Below are positions 1 through 9,082 of a DNA stretch of 64,000 nucleotides, in pieces. The notes under the pieces are model-generated. The model did no database searches. It saw nothing but the letters and a program-made list of their open reading frames with translations, and was not told the origin of the DNA. Both the position numbers and the translations under genes were made by a program. Source of the stretch: an uncultured bacterium (GTDB taxonomy: Bacteria; Bacteroidota; Bacteroidia; Bacteroidales; Marinifilaceae); contig CAJMSX010000008.1 in the NCBI GenBank assembly GCA_905216195.1, forward strand, positions 14,930-78,929, read 5' to 3'. Within the stretch, counting starts at the first letter, position 1. Every line of letters begins with the position of its first letter.

Positions 1-1006
1 GGAAGTCCAGTTCCACCCCCCGATCCGTCACCTTCCCCAACGCATATTTATGTCCGACCCGTTCGCAGGGCAACAATTTTCCGTTCACGGTCATGTATAT
101 CTTTTTGGAGAAGGGCATACAAGTCCCCGTCGGTACCACGACCGCATTTTCCCGTTTACCGAATAAAAGCTCATTGTAATCTTTATACACAAAATCGTTG
201 TATCTTAACACATAGGTCATAACGGTTTGGTAACTTCCCAATTGCAACCTCATGTCTTTCATGATTCCATCATAGTGCTCCGACTGATGCAAGCTTTCTT
301 CGGCATTCCGGTACGCTTTTTCAAAATCCTCCTTTTTATCCGTCCGGATTCCCGAATCACTGAGTTCCCCGATACGGGGCATTTTCTCATACCGCTTTTT
401 AAAAAAGTCATGTATACTTTCTACCGAATTCCGGTTATGCAAAACAGCATTGAAATTAACCGAGCGTTTAAAATATTCCGGATACTTCTCCCGGACCAGA
501 TCTATATTTTCAATCACCCGGTCGAAACTGGGCTTTCCGTTCTTATCCACCCGGTAAGCCGAATTTTCCCTGTTTCCATCCAAACTGATCAGTAATTTAA
601 AATCGTGCTCCCGGAAAAAATCGATATATTGATGAAGCAAAATAGCATTCGTCGTCAAAGAAAAGGTAAACGTACGGGAAGCACATTTCATTCCTTTCAT
701 ATAACTGACGATTTCTTTTATAAAATTCATATTCAGCAAAGGTTCACCCCCGTAAAAACTGATATACAGATTTTTTTGATGAGATACGTTCAGAGAAGAA
801 TCCCACATCCTGCTGACGTAATCTATAAGCCGGCGTGCCCGTTCCGGATCGAGCAGGACTTCGTTACGCTGATCGTAATTATCGTAAAATTCTCCGTACC
901 CGCAGTATTTACATTTTAAATTACATAAATCCGTCACTTCAAAGGTGATCTGCGGTGTATTGGCGATGCCATAGCGTACATCTTCCGCTGTTAGATATCT
1001 TTTCAT
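1..1006 (-). CDS. Radical SAM/SPASM peptide-maturase-like protein (partial, C-terminus beyond window)
   Basis: The reverse strand is open from an ATG at 1006 to the window edge (335 codons). Residues 28-35 are C-N-L-K-C-K-Y-C, the CxxxCxxC motif binding the radical-SAM [4Fe-4S] cluster. A 'YGGEPLLN' segment, typical of SAM binding in this family, follows. Near the edge, 'GTC' and 'NGKLLPCERVG' look like the start of a SPASM domain, which binds auxiliary Fe-S clusters. Enzymes of this architecture typically modify ribosomally made peptides (sactipeptide or anSME type) in the cytoplasm. It is the last visible gene of a leftward operon, 30 bp after the TonB-receptor-like gene at 1037-3715. No precursor peptide is visible in the window; it may lie beyond position 1. 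Family is confident; substrate unknown. Confidence 0.88.
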   Translation of the reverse strand, partial: MKRYLTAEDVRYGIANTPQITFEVTDLCNLKCKYCGYGEFYDNYDQRNEVLLDPERARRLIDYVSRMWDSSLNVSHQKNLYISFYGGEPLLNMNFIKEIVSYMKGMKCASRTFTFSLTTNAILLHQYIDFFREHDFKLLISLDGNRENSAYRVDKNGKPSFDRVIENIDLVREKYPEYFKRSVNFNAVLHNRNSVESIHDFFKKRYEKMPRIGELSDSGIRTDKKEDFEKAYRNAEESLHQSEHYDGIMKDMRLQLGSYQTVMTYVLRYNDFVYKDYNELLFGKRENAVVVPTGTCMPFSKKIYMTVNGKLLPCERVGHKYALGKVTDRGVELDF

Positions 1007-1036
1007 AACTTTTCTTTTTTACAGGAACCAGCCCGT

Positions 1037-3715
1037 TTATTTTACTCTGAACTTTACCGACAACATTACACTGGCCGGCCGTATGTCATAGCTATACTGA
1101 TATTTATTTATACTATTGTAATAAGAAGACACAAAGCGATCCGTATTAAATACATTCTGACACATCAGCGAAATGTGCACATTTTTTACTTTGTAATTTA
1201 AACCGATATCTCCGAAGGAGATGTTTTTCCGGCCGATGGCCGCACTGTTATAATAAGTCTCGAAACCCAGATTCACATTCAATTCCGGAAACAAACTAAA
1301 ATCCAGAACGACGGTATTCACCAGTGAGTTGATGGGCTTAAACGTTTCGCCTCCGGATATTTTACTATAGTTGCGCCCCCAATTGCAACCGTATTTGAAA
1401 CTGAAAAAAGAAAAAGGTTTCATGTGAAAGTCGGCATTCAGTACCAATAACTCATTGTCAAAATCTGCCAGCACATTCTGTCTCAATAATTGAGAAGAAA
1501 AAGAATGATAAGAAATTTCAAAACCAATTAACGTTTTAGCAAAATCAAACCCTTTACTGAGATGAAGTTTAGCATTTTTCCCCTTATTCGTATTTTGCAT
1601 CGGTATCCTCGACGTAATAGACAGGATATCTTCAAAATACTGATCGGTAATCGTATTGTTTTTACTTTCGAAATAGGAAAAAACAAGGTTTCCGAACAGC
1701 ATGCCGACCAGGTTTTTATATTCTAAAGACGCTACGGCATAATTTTGCCGGGTTTTCGGCAAAAGTCCGTCGTACCTCTGAATCGTTCGGTAATCCTGTA
1801 AAATATATCCTGTATAAACCGATTTTACGTTTGCCGTCGAATTGTTCAACTGGTAACTGGCACCGAAATTCAAAGAAGGGGAAATCTTATAGTTCAAGTT
1901 GACAGCCGGTTCAAACCAAAATAACTGATGGCCGTTCCGGTGATCCGTCTGACGATTATCGATAAAGATCCCGTTATAACTCAACGGGAGCTCCGCTCCT
2001 ATACTTAAACGGCCGTAATCGTATCTTAAACCGATTCCCGCCCAGAGGGTATACTTATGCCAATGCAAATGATTCTCCATTTCTCCTTTATCAACTGCCG
2101 TAGAAAAATGATCGTTATCAAAAACGGAAATTCCGGATTCCAAAGAACTGTACTCCACATTTAATTTCATTTTGGGATCGACCTTTATGCCGGCCACAGA
2201 AAAAAGGGTAAGGAAAGAAAAATCCGCCCTGGCAAAAGCTGAAGTCATCGTTACGTTCTGCCTCACCGCTTGATATTCTTTGCCCTCATTCAATAAATCG
2301 GGATAAATCCCATCGTAAATCATCAAATTTTGAGGCGTTCTCTTAAATCCCATCGACATTCGGGCATCATATCCTCTTTCCTCCTTCGTTTTTACCAAAC
2401 GGAAAACGTCGGAAATCTCTATAGAAGGTACCTTCACCCGTTGCACAACCGGCTCTCCGTTATTTATATTCCCCAAATGAGTCACCCATTCTTTGTGGAG
2501 ATGAAAACCGTTGCTCATGTATTCGTGAAGTTTATTTTTTTCAAAACGGATATCCGTTTCCAGACGATTTATATTCTGAGCGGAACTGATATTTTCATCT
2601 ATTACGGTTGACGGTTGATCGGAGAAGAAATAAACGGAACGGGACCGGCTCTTTCGGTTGATATGATCATTCAAATAGATGAGATTCGTCGTCCAGTCAT
2701 TTCCTTTTTTACTTCTTATCAGATTATTGAAAGCAATGGCATGTGCATTATTAAACAAATACCTGTTCTGTTTGATGGAAGGGGGAGCAGGCATTGTTAC
2801 GCGAAGCATTTCATCGGAATCGAAATAGACGTCAGTGGAATGAGATTCCAATTCCTGATAAACATCGTAACCGGAATTGTTTCCTTTGTAGATAGACATC
2901 TGCTGCATTTTACGGGTGAAAAGCATTCCCAAAAGAGTATTGTTCCACAATACCGGTTGTTTTTTCAGATCGGGAGCGGTCCCCAATCCCAAACGCGCCG
3001 TAATGACGAATACGCCTTTTACCCCCTCTTTCAATTTCAGATTGACCGCCGCTCGCTCCGACGGAGAAATGTTTCCCAAGGCTTTGATGGGTTGGTGATT
3101 TTCATAGATTTGAACCGTGGAAATATCTTTTGCCGATATATTCCTCGTCGCCAAGCTATACCGTCCTTGCAACAAATCCATGTTTTCGATGTAAAACTTA
3201 TTGATCGTTTTCCCTTGATACTTTATTTCTCCTTCCGCCGAAACCGTTATTCCCGGCAGTTTTTTCAATACGTCTTCAATCACATCGTCGTTTTTATCGG
3301 AAAAAGCACCTACCGAGTAATTGACCGTATCCTGGTTCCCGTAGATTTTCGGTGCCCGCACGATCACATCTTTTATTTTTACCGCTTCCTCCTTCACCGT
3401 AAAATCCACCCGCTGACTCTCGTTCGGGACCTTCTTTTCGTGCATGCCTATATTAAAACCCGATATCATCACCAGTAAAGAATCCGTCTGTACGTTCAGC
3501 GTAAACGTATAACATCCTCTTGCATCACTAAAACCATAATCCAAAATAACCTGATCCGCTAAACGTTGAACGGTCACGGAGATATTTTCTAAAGGCTTAT
3601 TATGAAGGTTCTTAATGCATACCTCAATTACCTCCTGAGCAAAACTTCCGCTATATAAAAAGCCTGCCAGCAAAATTCCCAGCATATAACGGAGCTCTCC
3701 TTTAAACATTCTCAT
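1037..3715 (-). CDS. TonB-dependent-receptor-like outer-membrane protein with carboxypeptidase-regulatory domain
   Basis: 892 aa with a signal peptide ending near SGSFAQ. Residues about 27-110 resemble a carboxypeptidase-regulatory-like beta-sandwich. A plug-like region follows (about 115-235; 'VIEDVLKKLPGITV', 'INKFYIENMDLLQGR'). The rest is rich in alternating aromatic strands, as in a 22-strand barrel, and ends in a charged 'VKFRVK'. It lacks the classic SusC sequence and belongs to the divergent outer-membrane beta-barrel group. It lies 9 bp downstream of the C39/VKOR/Trx gene and 30 bp upstream of the radical SAM gene, so the three are probably co-transcribed. By context it could be an export or uptake channel for the modified peptide; that is inference. 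Family fairly sure, substrate unknown. Confidence 0.8.
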   Translation of the reverse strand: MRMFKGELRYMLGILLAGFLYSGSFAQEVIEVCIKNLHNKPLENISVTVQRLADQVILDYGFSDARGCYTFTLNVQTDSLLVMISGFNIGMHEKKVPNESQRVDFTVKEEAVKIKDVIVRAPKIYGNQDTVNYSVGAFSDKNDDVIEDVLKKLPGITVSAEGEIKYQGKTINKFYIENMDLLQGRYSLATRNISAKDISTVQIYENHQPIKALGNISPSERAAVNLKLKEGVKGVFVITARLGLGTAPDLKKQPVLWNNTLLGMLFTRKMQQMSIYKGNNSGYDVYQELESHSTDVYFDSDEMLRVTMPAPPSIKQNRYLFNNAHAIAFNNLIRSKKGNDWTTNLIYLNDHINRKSRSRSVYFFSDQPSTVIDENISSAQNINRLETDIRFEKNKLHEYMSNGFHLHKEWVTHLGNINNGEPVVQRVKVPSIEISDVFRLVKTKEERGYDARMSMGFKRTPQNLMIYDGIYPDLLNEGKEYQAVRQNVTMTSAFARADFSFLTLFSVAGIKVDPKMKLNVEYSSLESGISVFDNDHFSTAVDKGEMENHLHWHKYTLWAGIGLRYDYGRLSIGAELPLSYNGIFIDNRQTDHRNGHQLFWFEPAVNLNYKISPSLNFGASYQLNNSTANVKSVYTGYILQDYRTIQRYDGLLPKTRQNYAVASLEYKNLVGMLFGNLVFSYFESKNNTITDQYFEDILSITSRIPMQNTNKGKNAKLHLSKGFDFAKTLIGFEISYHSFSSQLLRQNVLADFDNELLVLNADFHMKPFSFFSFKYGCNWGRNYSKISGGETFKPINSLVNTVVLDFSLFPELNVNLGFETYYNSAAIGRKNISFGDIGLNYKVKNVHISLMCQNVFNTDRFVSSYYNSINKYQYSYDIRPASVMLSVKFRVK

Positions 3716-3724
3716 TTTAAATTT

Positions 3725-5275
3725 TTATAAAAAATACTTTATATCTTCCAATACATAAAAATCAGGTAACCTGTACTGATCGAAATAAATTAAAGGCGTA
3801 CCTTCTTTTTTAGCCTCCATACTCCAGAAATGCTGGGCCTTATAAATACGGCCTGTTCGTTCGTCCTCCGCTTCCACCGGATATTTTTCTTTTATTTTAT
3901 CCCGGAGGATAAACCATTCCGAATAAATTTTTTCGGCTTTTTCGCTTCCATATTTTAAAAAAATCGCTATCAGATACCGGATGGTAGGCTCCAAAGCCTC
4001 ATCGCCTGCAAACAGCAACTCTACCCGGACCCTATCCCGGTACTTCCCCAATAGTCTCTCCAGAGTTTCGAACATCGCAGCACAATGCCAGCAATAAGGG
4101 TCGCTGATTATCGAAACAGTGGCCGTAGCGGAAGGATTTCCTAAAACCAGGGTCCGGGCCTCTGCCTCCGCATCAAAATATTTTTCCCGGTACAATAAAA
4201 CCTGAAAAACGGATTCATCGGACTTTATTTCCGTTAACCGCCTCTCCAAAAACAGGCTCTGCCGGGCTTTCCCGCACAAGGGTAGCAGCCACCACATACC
4301 TACCGTAACTACCATACACACCAATCCGAAAGAAACGATTTCACTCCAGGACACAGAAAATAGCGAAGAATGTCCGGAAATGAAAACGAAAAACAGCAGC
4401 CAAAACAGAAGTTGCACCGCCAGACAGAAAGGACACCATTTTTCAGCTACCTTCCACTGATACGCCACACTCCATACGGTATAGGGAAGCGATAAAAGAT
4501 TAAGTAAAAAAAGAATTCCTAAATGGCCGGGAAATAAAACCAGAAACAAAAAACAGGCGGTGAAATACCCCAATCCGATTTCACTCCATTTCAGAATACC
4601 CCAGAATTGAGCCGCTTTGCTTTGCAATACGGTCGCACAACTTCTTTTTTTAGGAGATTCGCAGAGTCTCCGGATCAGGGGATTGTTCATATCCAAGCCT
4701 TCCCTCACCAAAATCAAAGAAGCTATAATTCCCAGGAAATAGAGAATCAAAAGAAGGATAACCTGGCCCGACAAAGGCTGGCCGCTTGTATGCAACAGAA
4801 AACAAAAGACGACTAAAACGGCTATTCCGCCAAACGGGACCTTCCCCGCATTCGCCAGACCGAGTACGTAATGTTTTAAAAAATCATCCTCTTCACTTTC
4901 CTCTCTCACTTCCGGCAACAGAATACTACCGCACCACAATTTTTTGAAGTCAGCCAAGGGCAACGTAGCGGACTCATTACTTTCATCCATACATCTACAT
5001 CCCTGCTCTGTCATTTCCTCCACTACAACAAACCGTTTTCCGATAAGAGTAATAAAAGGTTCATTCAAGCGGAAAAGTTCTTCCACCTCCATTTTTATAC
5101 CCAGAGACCGGATGTGGTAATCCAATAAAATATCCTGTATTCCGGCAAATGTCCGGGCAAAAGGATGTTTAAAAATTTTCTCTCTCAAAAATGAAGGGGT
5201 ATATCTTATGCCCACATATTTCAGATAGATTTCGACAATATGTTTTCGCGCCTTTAATTTCATGATATGATCCAT
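3725..5275 (-). CDS. Fusion of C39-like domain, vitamin K epoxide reductase (VKOR) and DsbA-like thioredoxin domain
   Basis: 516 aa. Residues 1-125 follow the pattern of a C39 (bacteriocin-processing) peptidase domain but have no cysteine near the N-terminus, so this part is probably catalytically dead. Membrane segments begin near residue 145. The VKOR signature is complete: loop cysteines C205 and C213, the conserved Ser of 'VLQSKAAQ', and the C281-P-F-C284 redox pair between hydrophobic helices. A C-terminal thioredoxin/DsbA-like domain carries C395-W-H-C398 after 'SIISDPY'. Together these parts suggest an inner-membrane module that makes disulfides in an exported substrate. It is the first gene of the leftward operon ending in the radical SAM enzyme. 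An in-frame ATG at codon 5 is an alternative start. Confidence 0.85.
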   Translation of the reverse strand: MDHIMKLKARKHIVEIYLKYVGIRYTPSFLREKIFKHPFARTFAGIQDILLDYHIRSLGIKMEVEELFRLNEPFITLIGKRFVVVEEMTEQGCRCMDESNESATLPLADFKKLWCGSILLPEVREESEEDDFLKHYVLGLANAGKVPFGGIAVLVVFCFLLHTSGQPLSGQVILLLILYFLGIIASLILVREGLDMNNPLIRRLCESPKKRSCATVLQSKAAQFWGILKWSEIGLGYFTACFLFLVLFPGHLGILFLLNLLSLPYTVWSVAYQWKVAEKWCPFCLAVQLLFWLLFFVFISGHSSLFSVSWSEIVSFGLVCMVVTVGMWWLLPLCGKARQSLFLERRLTEIKSDESVFQVLLYREKYFDAEAEARTLVLGNPSATATVSIISDPYCWHCAAMFETLERLLGKYRDRVRVELLFAGDEALEPTIRYLIAIFLKYGSEKAEKIYSEWFILRDKIKEKYPVEAEDERTGRIYKAQHFWSMEAKKEGTPLIYFDQYRLPDFYVLEDIKYFL

Positions 5276-5643
5276 CTTGTTTGAAACAAATACCCTTTCA
5301 CTTTACCGAAGGGGAATTTCGGGTGATCATTCCTATTTTTAATTGCACTATTGGTTACTACTCCCTACATAAAATTGAGGGTAATGTAATTACATTTTTT
5401 ACAAAATGCAAGACAAATAAACAATTATTTATTAACATTATTTTATGTCACTTATTCCAGCCTCATTTATTTACCATTACACCATGAAAAGACTTCCACA
5501 GATCGCTGTTTCCCTACTTATCTTTCTCTTCCTTTAACCGTTCTCTTTTATTTAGTGAAAAACATGGACCGCCTCTCCTTTTAAAATTTTTGAAGAAGGA
5601 AGAAATTGATCGCGGTTAATGTCCCTTTGTCAGGGAAAACTGC

Positions 5644-5651
5644 TATTTTTG
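5644..5651 (+). promoter_or_regulatory. Bacteroidota -7 box of the sigma-54 activator gene
   Basis: TATTTTTG matches the Bacteroidota -7 consensus TAnnTTTG and lies 25 bp before the ATG at 5677. A TTTG at 5626-5629 is closer than the usual -33 spacing. The rest of the divergent 400-bp gap (5276-5676) is AT-rich and holds no convincing gene. It contains only a 17-codon hydrophobic ORF at 5484-5537. Confidence 0.5.
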
Positions 5652-5676
5652 CAGTATTCGGAAATTTTATACGTGT

Positions 5677-6912
5677 ATGGAAAATTTACAGGCAATCAAA
5701 CAACGTTTCGAAATTATCGGAAACAATGAAGGTTTAAACCGGGCTATCGATATTGCGCGACAAGTGGCTCCTACCGATTTATCCGTTCTGATTACAGGGG
5801 AAAGCGGGGTCGGGAAAGAAATATTCCCCCGGATTATTCACAGTTTCAGTGCGCGGAAACACGCTCCTTATATTGCGGTCAATTGCGGAGCTATTCCCGA
5901 AGGCACTATCGATTCCGAATTATTCGGACATGAAAAAGGCGCCTTTACGGGAGCTCTCTCCGACCGGAAGGGATATTTTGAAGTGACGGACGGAGGTACG
6001 ATTTTTCTGGACGAAGTGGGGGAATTGCCTTTATCGACCCAAGCACGGCTGCTGCGTATTCTGGAAACGGGAGAATTCATCCGGGTCGGTTCCTCTAAAG
6101 TACAAAAAACCAACGTCCGGGTAATTGCAGCAACGAATTTGAATATTCCCGATGCCGTAAAAAACGGAAAATTCCGGGAAGATCTCTTCTATCGCCTTAA
6201 CGCTATACCGATTTATATACCTCCTTTACGGGAAAGAAAAGAGGATATTCCTTTACTGTTCCGCAAATTCGCCGCGGATTTTGCAGAAAAATACCGCATG
6301 CCGGCTGTCCGGCTGACCGAAGATGCTGTGCAGATTCTGGAGAATTTCCGTTTTCCCGGCAACATCCGCCAGCTAAAAAATATTACAGAACAAATTTCCA
6401 TCATAGAACAGGAACGGCTGGTCGACGGACCTACCCTCAAAAAATACCTCCCGCCCGAACACAACGCTCTCCCTGTTCTGACTGCAAATCCGGAGAAAAA
6501 CGAAGGCGGATTCGCCTCGGAAAGGGAAATCCTGTACAAAATATTGTTTGACATGAAAAAAGATATGCACGACCTGAAACAACTGGTTTACGGCATGATG
6601 CAAAAAGAGGAAAGCGTTCCCCCTTCCGAACCGACCACCTCCCTGGTTTTAAGAGACCCGTATACGGCTCCGGAACCCGATTTCTTCAAACCTGCTCCTG
6701 TCACCAATCTCCGTCCCCGGGACGAAGAGCAAATTCAGGACACCGAAGCAGTGGTAGAAGAATCTTTTTCCATAGAGGAAAAAGAAAAAGAACTGATTGT
6801 AAAAGCACTCGAAAAAAATCATGGCAAACGGAAACTGGCAGCAAAGGATCTGGGAATCTCGGAAAGAACGTTATACCGCAAGTTAAAAGAATATCATCTG
6901 GCGGATAATTAA
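5677..6912 (+). CDS. Sigma-54-type AAA+ transcriptional activator without receiver domain
   Basis: 411 aa. The AAA+ domain begins almost at the N-terminus, with Walker A 'GESGVGKE' (41-48), the sigma-54-contacting loop GAFTGA (88-93) and Walker B 'TIFLDE' (108-113). The sensor-like 'RVIAATN' and 'FREDLFYRLN' follow. The C-terminus is a Fis-type helix-turn-helix ('AAKDLGISERTLYRKLKEY'). Residues about 265-370 are a poorly conserved linker. There is no receiver or GAF domain, so the input signal is unknown. It is the first gene of a block running into lptE and secG, an arrangement I recall as common in Bacteroidales. The GAFTGA loop is intact, so it should work with RpoN; its targets are not visible. 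Confidence 0.93.
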   Translation: MENLQAIKQRFEIIGNNEGLNRAIDIARQVAPTDLSVLITGESGVGKEIFPRIIHSFSARKHAPYIAVNCGAIPEGTIDSELFGHEKGAFTGALSDRKGYFEVTDGGTIFLDEVGELPLSTQARLLRILETGEFIRVGSSKVQKTNVRVIAATNLNIPDAVKNGKFREDLFYRLNAIPIYIPPLRERKEDIPLLFRKFAADFAEKYRMPAVRLTEDAVQILENFRFPGNIRQLKNITEQISIIEQERLVDGPTLKKYLPPEHNALPVLTANPEKNEGGFASEREILYKILFDMKKDMHDLKQLVYGMMQKEESVPPSEPTTSLVLRDPYTAPEPDFFKPAPVTNLRPRDEEQIQDTEAVVEESFSIEEKEKELIVKALEKNHGKRKLAAKDLGISERTLYRKLKEYHLADN

Positions 6913-6967
6913 CCCCGCCGAAACGGAAAGGTTTCGCTTTTTTATACGAAGTTAACAGGCAAACCGT

Positions 6968-6975
6968 TATCTTTG
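6968..6975 (+). promoter_or_regulatory. Putative -7 box before lptE
   Basis: TATCTTTG matches TAnnTTTG and is 24 bp upstream of the lptE ATG at 7000. It suggests lptE can be transcribed separately from the activator gene. Confidence 0.55.
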
Positions 6976-6999
6976 CCGAACAGAAATATTTAGATCAGA

Positions 7000-7518
7000 A
7001 TGGGAAAAACCAAAATTATTTTAACTGTACTGCTGGTGGCCCTAGGTTGCAATTCCTGCAAACTGGCCAGCATAAAGTACTCCATGACCGGTGCTTCAAT
7101 TTCTCCGGAGGTCAAAACATATTCCGTAGATTATTTCCCCAACAAAGCTTTGTTGGTGGTTCCTTACCTCAGTACACTCTTTACGGAGAAACTGAATACG
7201 TATATGAGAACCAAAACCAGCCTGAAAGAAGTGACCGATAACAACGGGGATATCCGGTTTGAAGGACAGATCGTCGGGTATTATCAAAAACCCATCGATA
7301 TCCAAAGGGACGAAGTCGCCACCTCGAATCGTCTGACCATCGAAATACAGGTAAAATATACAAATACGAAAGACGATAAAGAATTTAATACCCGCTTTTC
7401 CAATTATGCCGATTACAGCATCGATGCCGATTTTGACTCCATCGAAGAGGAATTGATTATTAAAATCCTGGACAAAATTATAGATGACATCTATAATAAA
7501 GCCTTGGTTGACTGGTAA
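7000..7518 (+). CDS. lptE: LPS assembly lipoprotein LptE
   Basis: 172 aa with a short lipoprotein signal ending 'LGCNSC|K', so lipidation is likely at the second cysteine. The body matches the Bacteroidota LptE family: 'CKLASIKYSMTGASI', a conserved 'PYLSTLFTEKLNTY' region, then 'GQIVGYYQKPI'. LptE sits with LptD in the outer membrane and plugs its barrel to insert lipopolysaccharide. Length is normal for the group. It lies between the sigma-54 activator and the TPR-like gene, a conserved Bacteroidales neighbourhood. Confidence 0.88.
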   Translation: MGKTKIILTVLLVALGCNSCKLASIKYSMTGASISPEVKTYSVDYFPNKALLVVPYLSTLFTEKLNTYMRTKTSLKEVTDNNGDIRFEGQIVGYYQKPIDIQRDEVATSNRLTIEIQVKYTNTKDDKEFNTRFSNYADYSIDADFDSIEEELIIKILDKIIDDIYNKALVDW

Positions 7519-7544
7519 AATACAGTTGGAAGAATACCCGCAGC

Positions 7545-8447
7545 ATGAAAACCGACCGACTCATAGACTATATACAACAACCACAGAAAATACAAGCCAG
7601 TGACCTGAAAGAGCTGGAAGCTCTCCTTCACTCTTACCCGTATTTTCAGGTGGCCCATGTTCTCTATTTGAAAGGTTTGCTGTTGCTCGCGGATCCTGCT
7701 TATAGAACACAACTCCAAATCCATACGGTTCATATATCGGATCACAAACAACTGTATAAATATTTAAACACACCGGCGGTCTCCTTTTCCTCTGCTGACA
7801 GCCTGTTGCAGGAAGAATGCGTATTCGATCTTCATTTGGAATCCGAAACCGAATTTTCTCCTGCGTATACGGTCCCCCATCCGGACAGGGCGGGAGCCGG
7901 ACCGCTTTCCACAGCAGAAATTGCCGGCTCTGATCATTCCCTTAACCCACCGGAAAAAACTTCCGGGCCAGCACCTCATTCCCCGACATTAGAAGCGGGA
8001 CCTAAAATCCAAAAAACGGAAAGTCTCCGGGAATTTCCCGACATCAGCGGAAATTATCGTTTAGAAGATCTTTTCCCCGAAGAAAATACCGAATTATCTC
8101 TGGAGGAGTTAGCCGGACAAATCAAGAAAAAAAAGACCTCCGAAGAATTTTCCGGAGGGGAAACTTCCAACAGAAAACAAGAGTTGATCGAAAAATTCAT
8201 TCAGGAAGAACCTTCACTCTCCAAGATAAGCCCGGAGACGGCCGAGGAACGGGATTTATCAGAAGAAAGCAGCACCGAAAAAGAGGATTTATTCTCCGAA
8301 ACTTTAGCTAAAATATACATCAAACAAAAGCTATACGAAAAAGCCATAGCAACTTATATAAAATTAAGCTTGAAATATCCGGAAAAAAGTGTTTACTTTG
8401 CAAACCGAATCGAGAAAATAAAAGAAGAAATCAATAACAATAAATAA
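7545..8447 (+). CDS. Hypothetical TPR-like protein between lptE and secG
   Basis: 300 aa with no signal peptide. The N-terminal ~75 residues form a helical region ('LHSYPYFQVAHVLYLKGLL'). A long, charged, probably disordered middle (about 95-250) is rich in Glu, Ser and Pro. The C-terminal ~50 residues contain one TPR-like helical pair ('TLAKIYIKQKLYEKAIATY'). It starts 26 bp after lptE and ends 2 bp before secG, so it is probably co-transcribed with them. Function is unknown; a scaffold role is conceivable but unsupported. Confidence 0.8.
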   Translation: MKTDRLIDYIQQPQKIQASDLKELEALLHSYPYFQVAHVLYLKGLLLLADPAYRTQLQIHTVHISDHKQLYKYLNTPAVSFSSADSLLQEECVFDLHLESETEFSPAYTVPHPDRAGAGPLSTAEIAGSDHSLNPPEKTSGPAPHSPTLEAGPKIQKTESLREFPDISGNYRLEDLFPEENTELSLEELAGQIKKKKTSEEFSGGETSNRKQELIEKFIQEEPSLSKISPETAEERDLSEESSTEKEDLFSETLAKIYIKQKLYEKAIATYIKLSLKYPEKSVYFANRIEKIKEEINNNK

Positions 8448-8449
8448 TT

Positions 8450-8806
8450 ATGTATACTGCAATCTCAGTTTTAATCGTGATAGTCTGCATTTTACTAATC
8501 CTGATTGTATTAGTACAGAATTCCAAAGGCGGTGGTTTAGCCTCTTCTTTCGCCTCTTCCAACCAAATTATGGGAGTTAGAAAAACGACGGATTTCCTGG
8601 AAAAAGCTACCTGGACTCTAGCCGGAGCGATGCTGGTTCTTTGTGTTATTGCCGCATTAGCTATTCCGAGAGGAGAAATAGGAGGGAAATCAGCTATTCA
8701 GGATCAGGTGGAAAAAGCACCCTCCAATCAGGTCATTCCTTCTTTTACTACGGATCCCCAAAGTACTCCCGCAACGACGACGCCGGCTGAAGAGCCTCAA
8801 CAATAA
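8450..8806 (+). CDS. secG: Preprotein translocase subunit SecG
   Basis: 118 aa. The family pattern is clear: a first membrane helix, 'VLVQNSKGGGLASSFA' with the conserved glycine-rich loop, then a second helix ('AGAMLVLCVIAALAIP'). The Pro/Thr-rich C-terminal tail is longer than in E. coli, as is usual in Bacteroidota. SecG assists SecYE during export across the inner membrane. A strong terminator follows. Confidence 0.93.
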   Translation: MYTAISVLIVIVCILLILIVLVQNSKGGGLASSFASSNQIMGVRKTTDFLEKATWTLAGAMLVLCVIAALAIPRGEIGGKSAIQDQVEKAPSNQVIPSFTTDPQSTPATTTPAEEPQQ

Positions 8807-8821
8807 ATGTCACCTTTCACT

Positions 8822-8860
8822 AAAAAAATGTCAGTATGTCAGACATACTGACATTTTTTT
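8822..8860 (+). terminator. Rho-independent terminator after secG (palindromic)
   Basis: A 13-bp arm ATGTCAGTATGTC is separated by one A from its exact complement GACATACTGACAT. It is flanked by seven A on the left and seven T on the right (the T run begins with the arm's last base). The symmetry would allow termination on both strands. It separates the secG operon from groESL. Confidence 0.9.
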
Positions 8861-8970
8861 ATGGTTTCTGACAGCCTCTCTTCCTTTTTCATACTTTTTC
8901 CATAGGCCTTTTTTAAAACTAATATACAATAACTTACGTTATAAGGTCTTCTAACGGTATTTTTTCGATT

Positions 8971-8978
8971 TATTTTTG
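8971..8978 (+). promoter_or_regulatory. Putative -7 box of groESL
   Basis: TATTTTTG matches TAnnTTTG and leaves a leader of about 100 nt before groES at 9083. I saw no CIRCE inverted repeat in this leader. Confidence 0.5.
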
Positions 8979-9082
8979 GCACGAAATATGTAAAAACGGA
9001 GGAGTGTAGAGCCCACTATAACAAAAATGGGAATAAAACGTAAAGGAAAAAATCAATTATAAACTTTAAAAAAAACAAAATC

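Noticed and set aside
2615..3478. A 287-codon open frame on the plus strand
   Set aside because: It is antisense to the TonB-receptor-like gene, which has a signal peptide, plug and barrel pattern; the plus-strand protein shows no family features.
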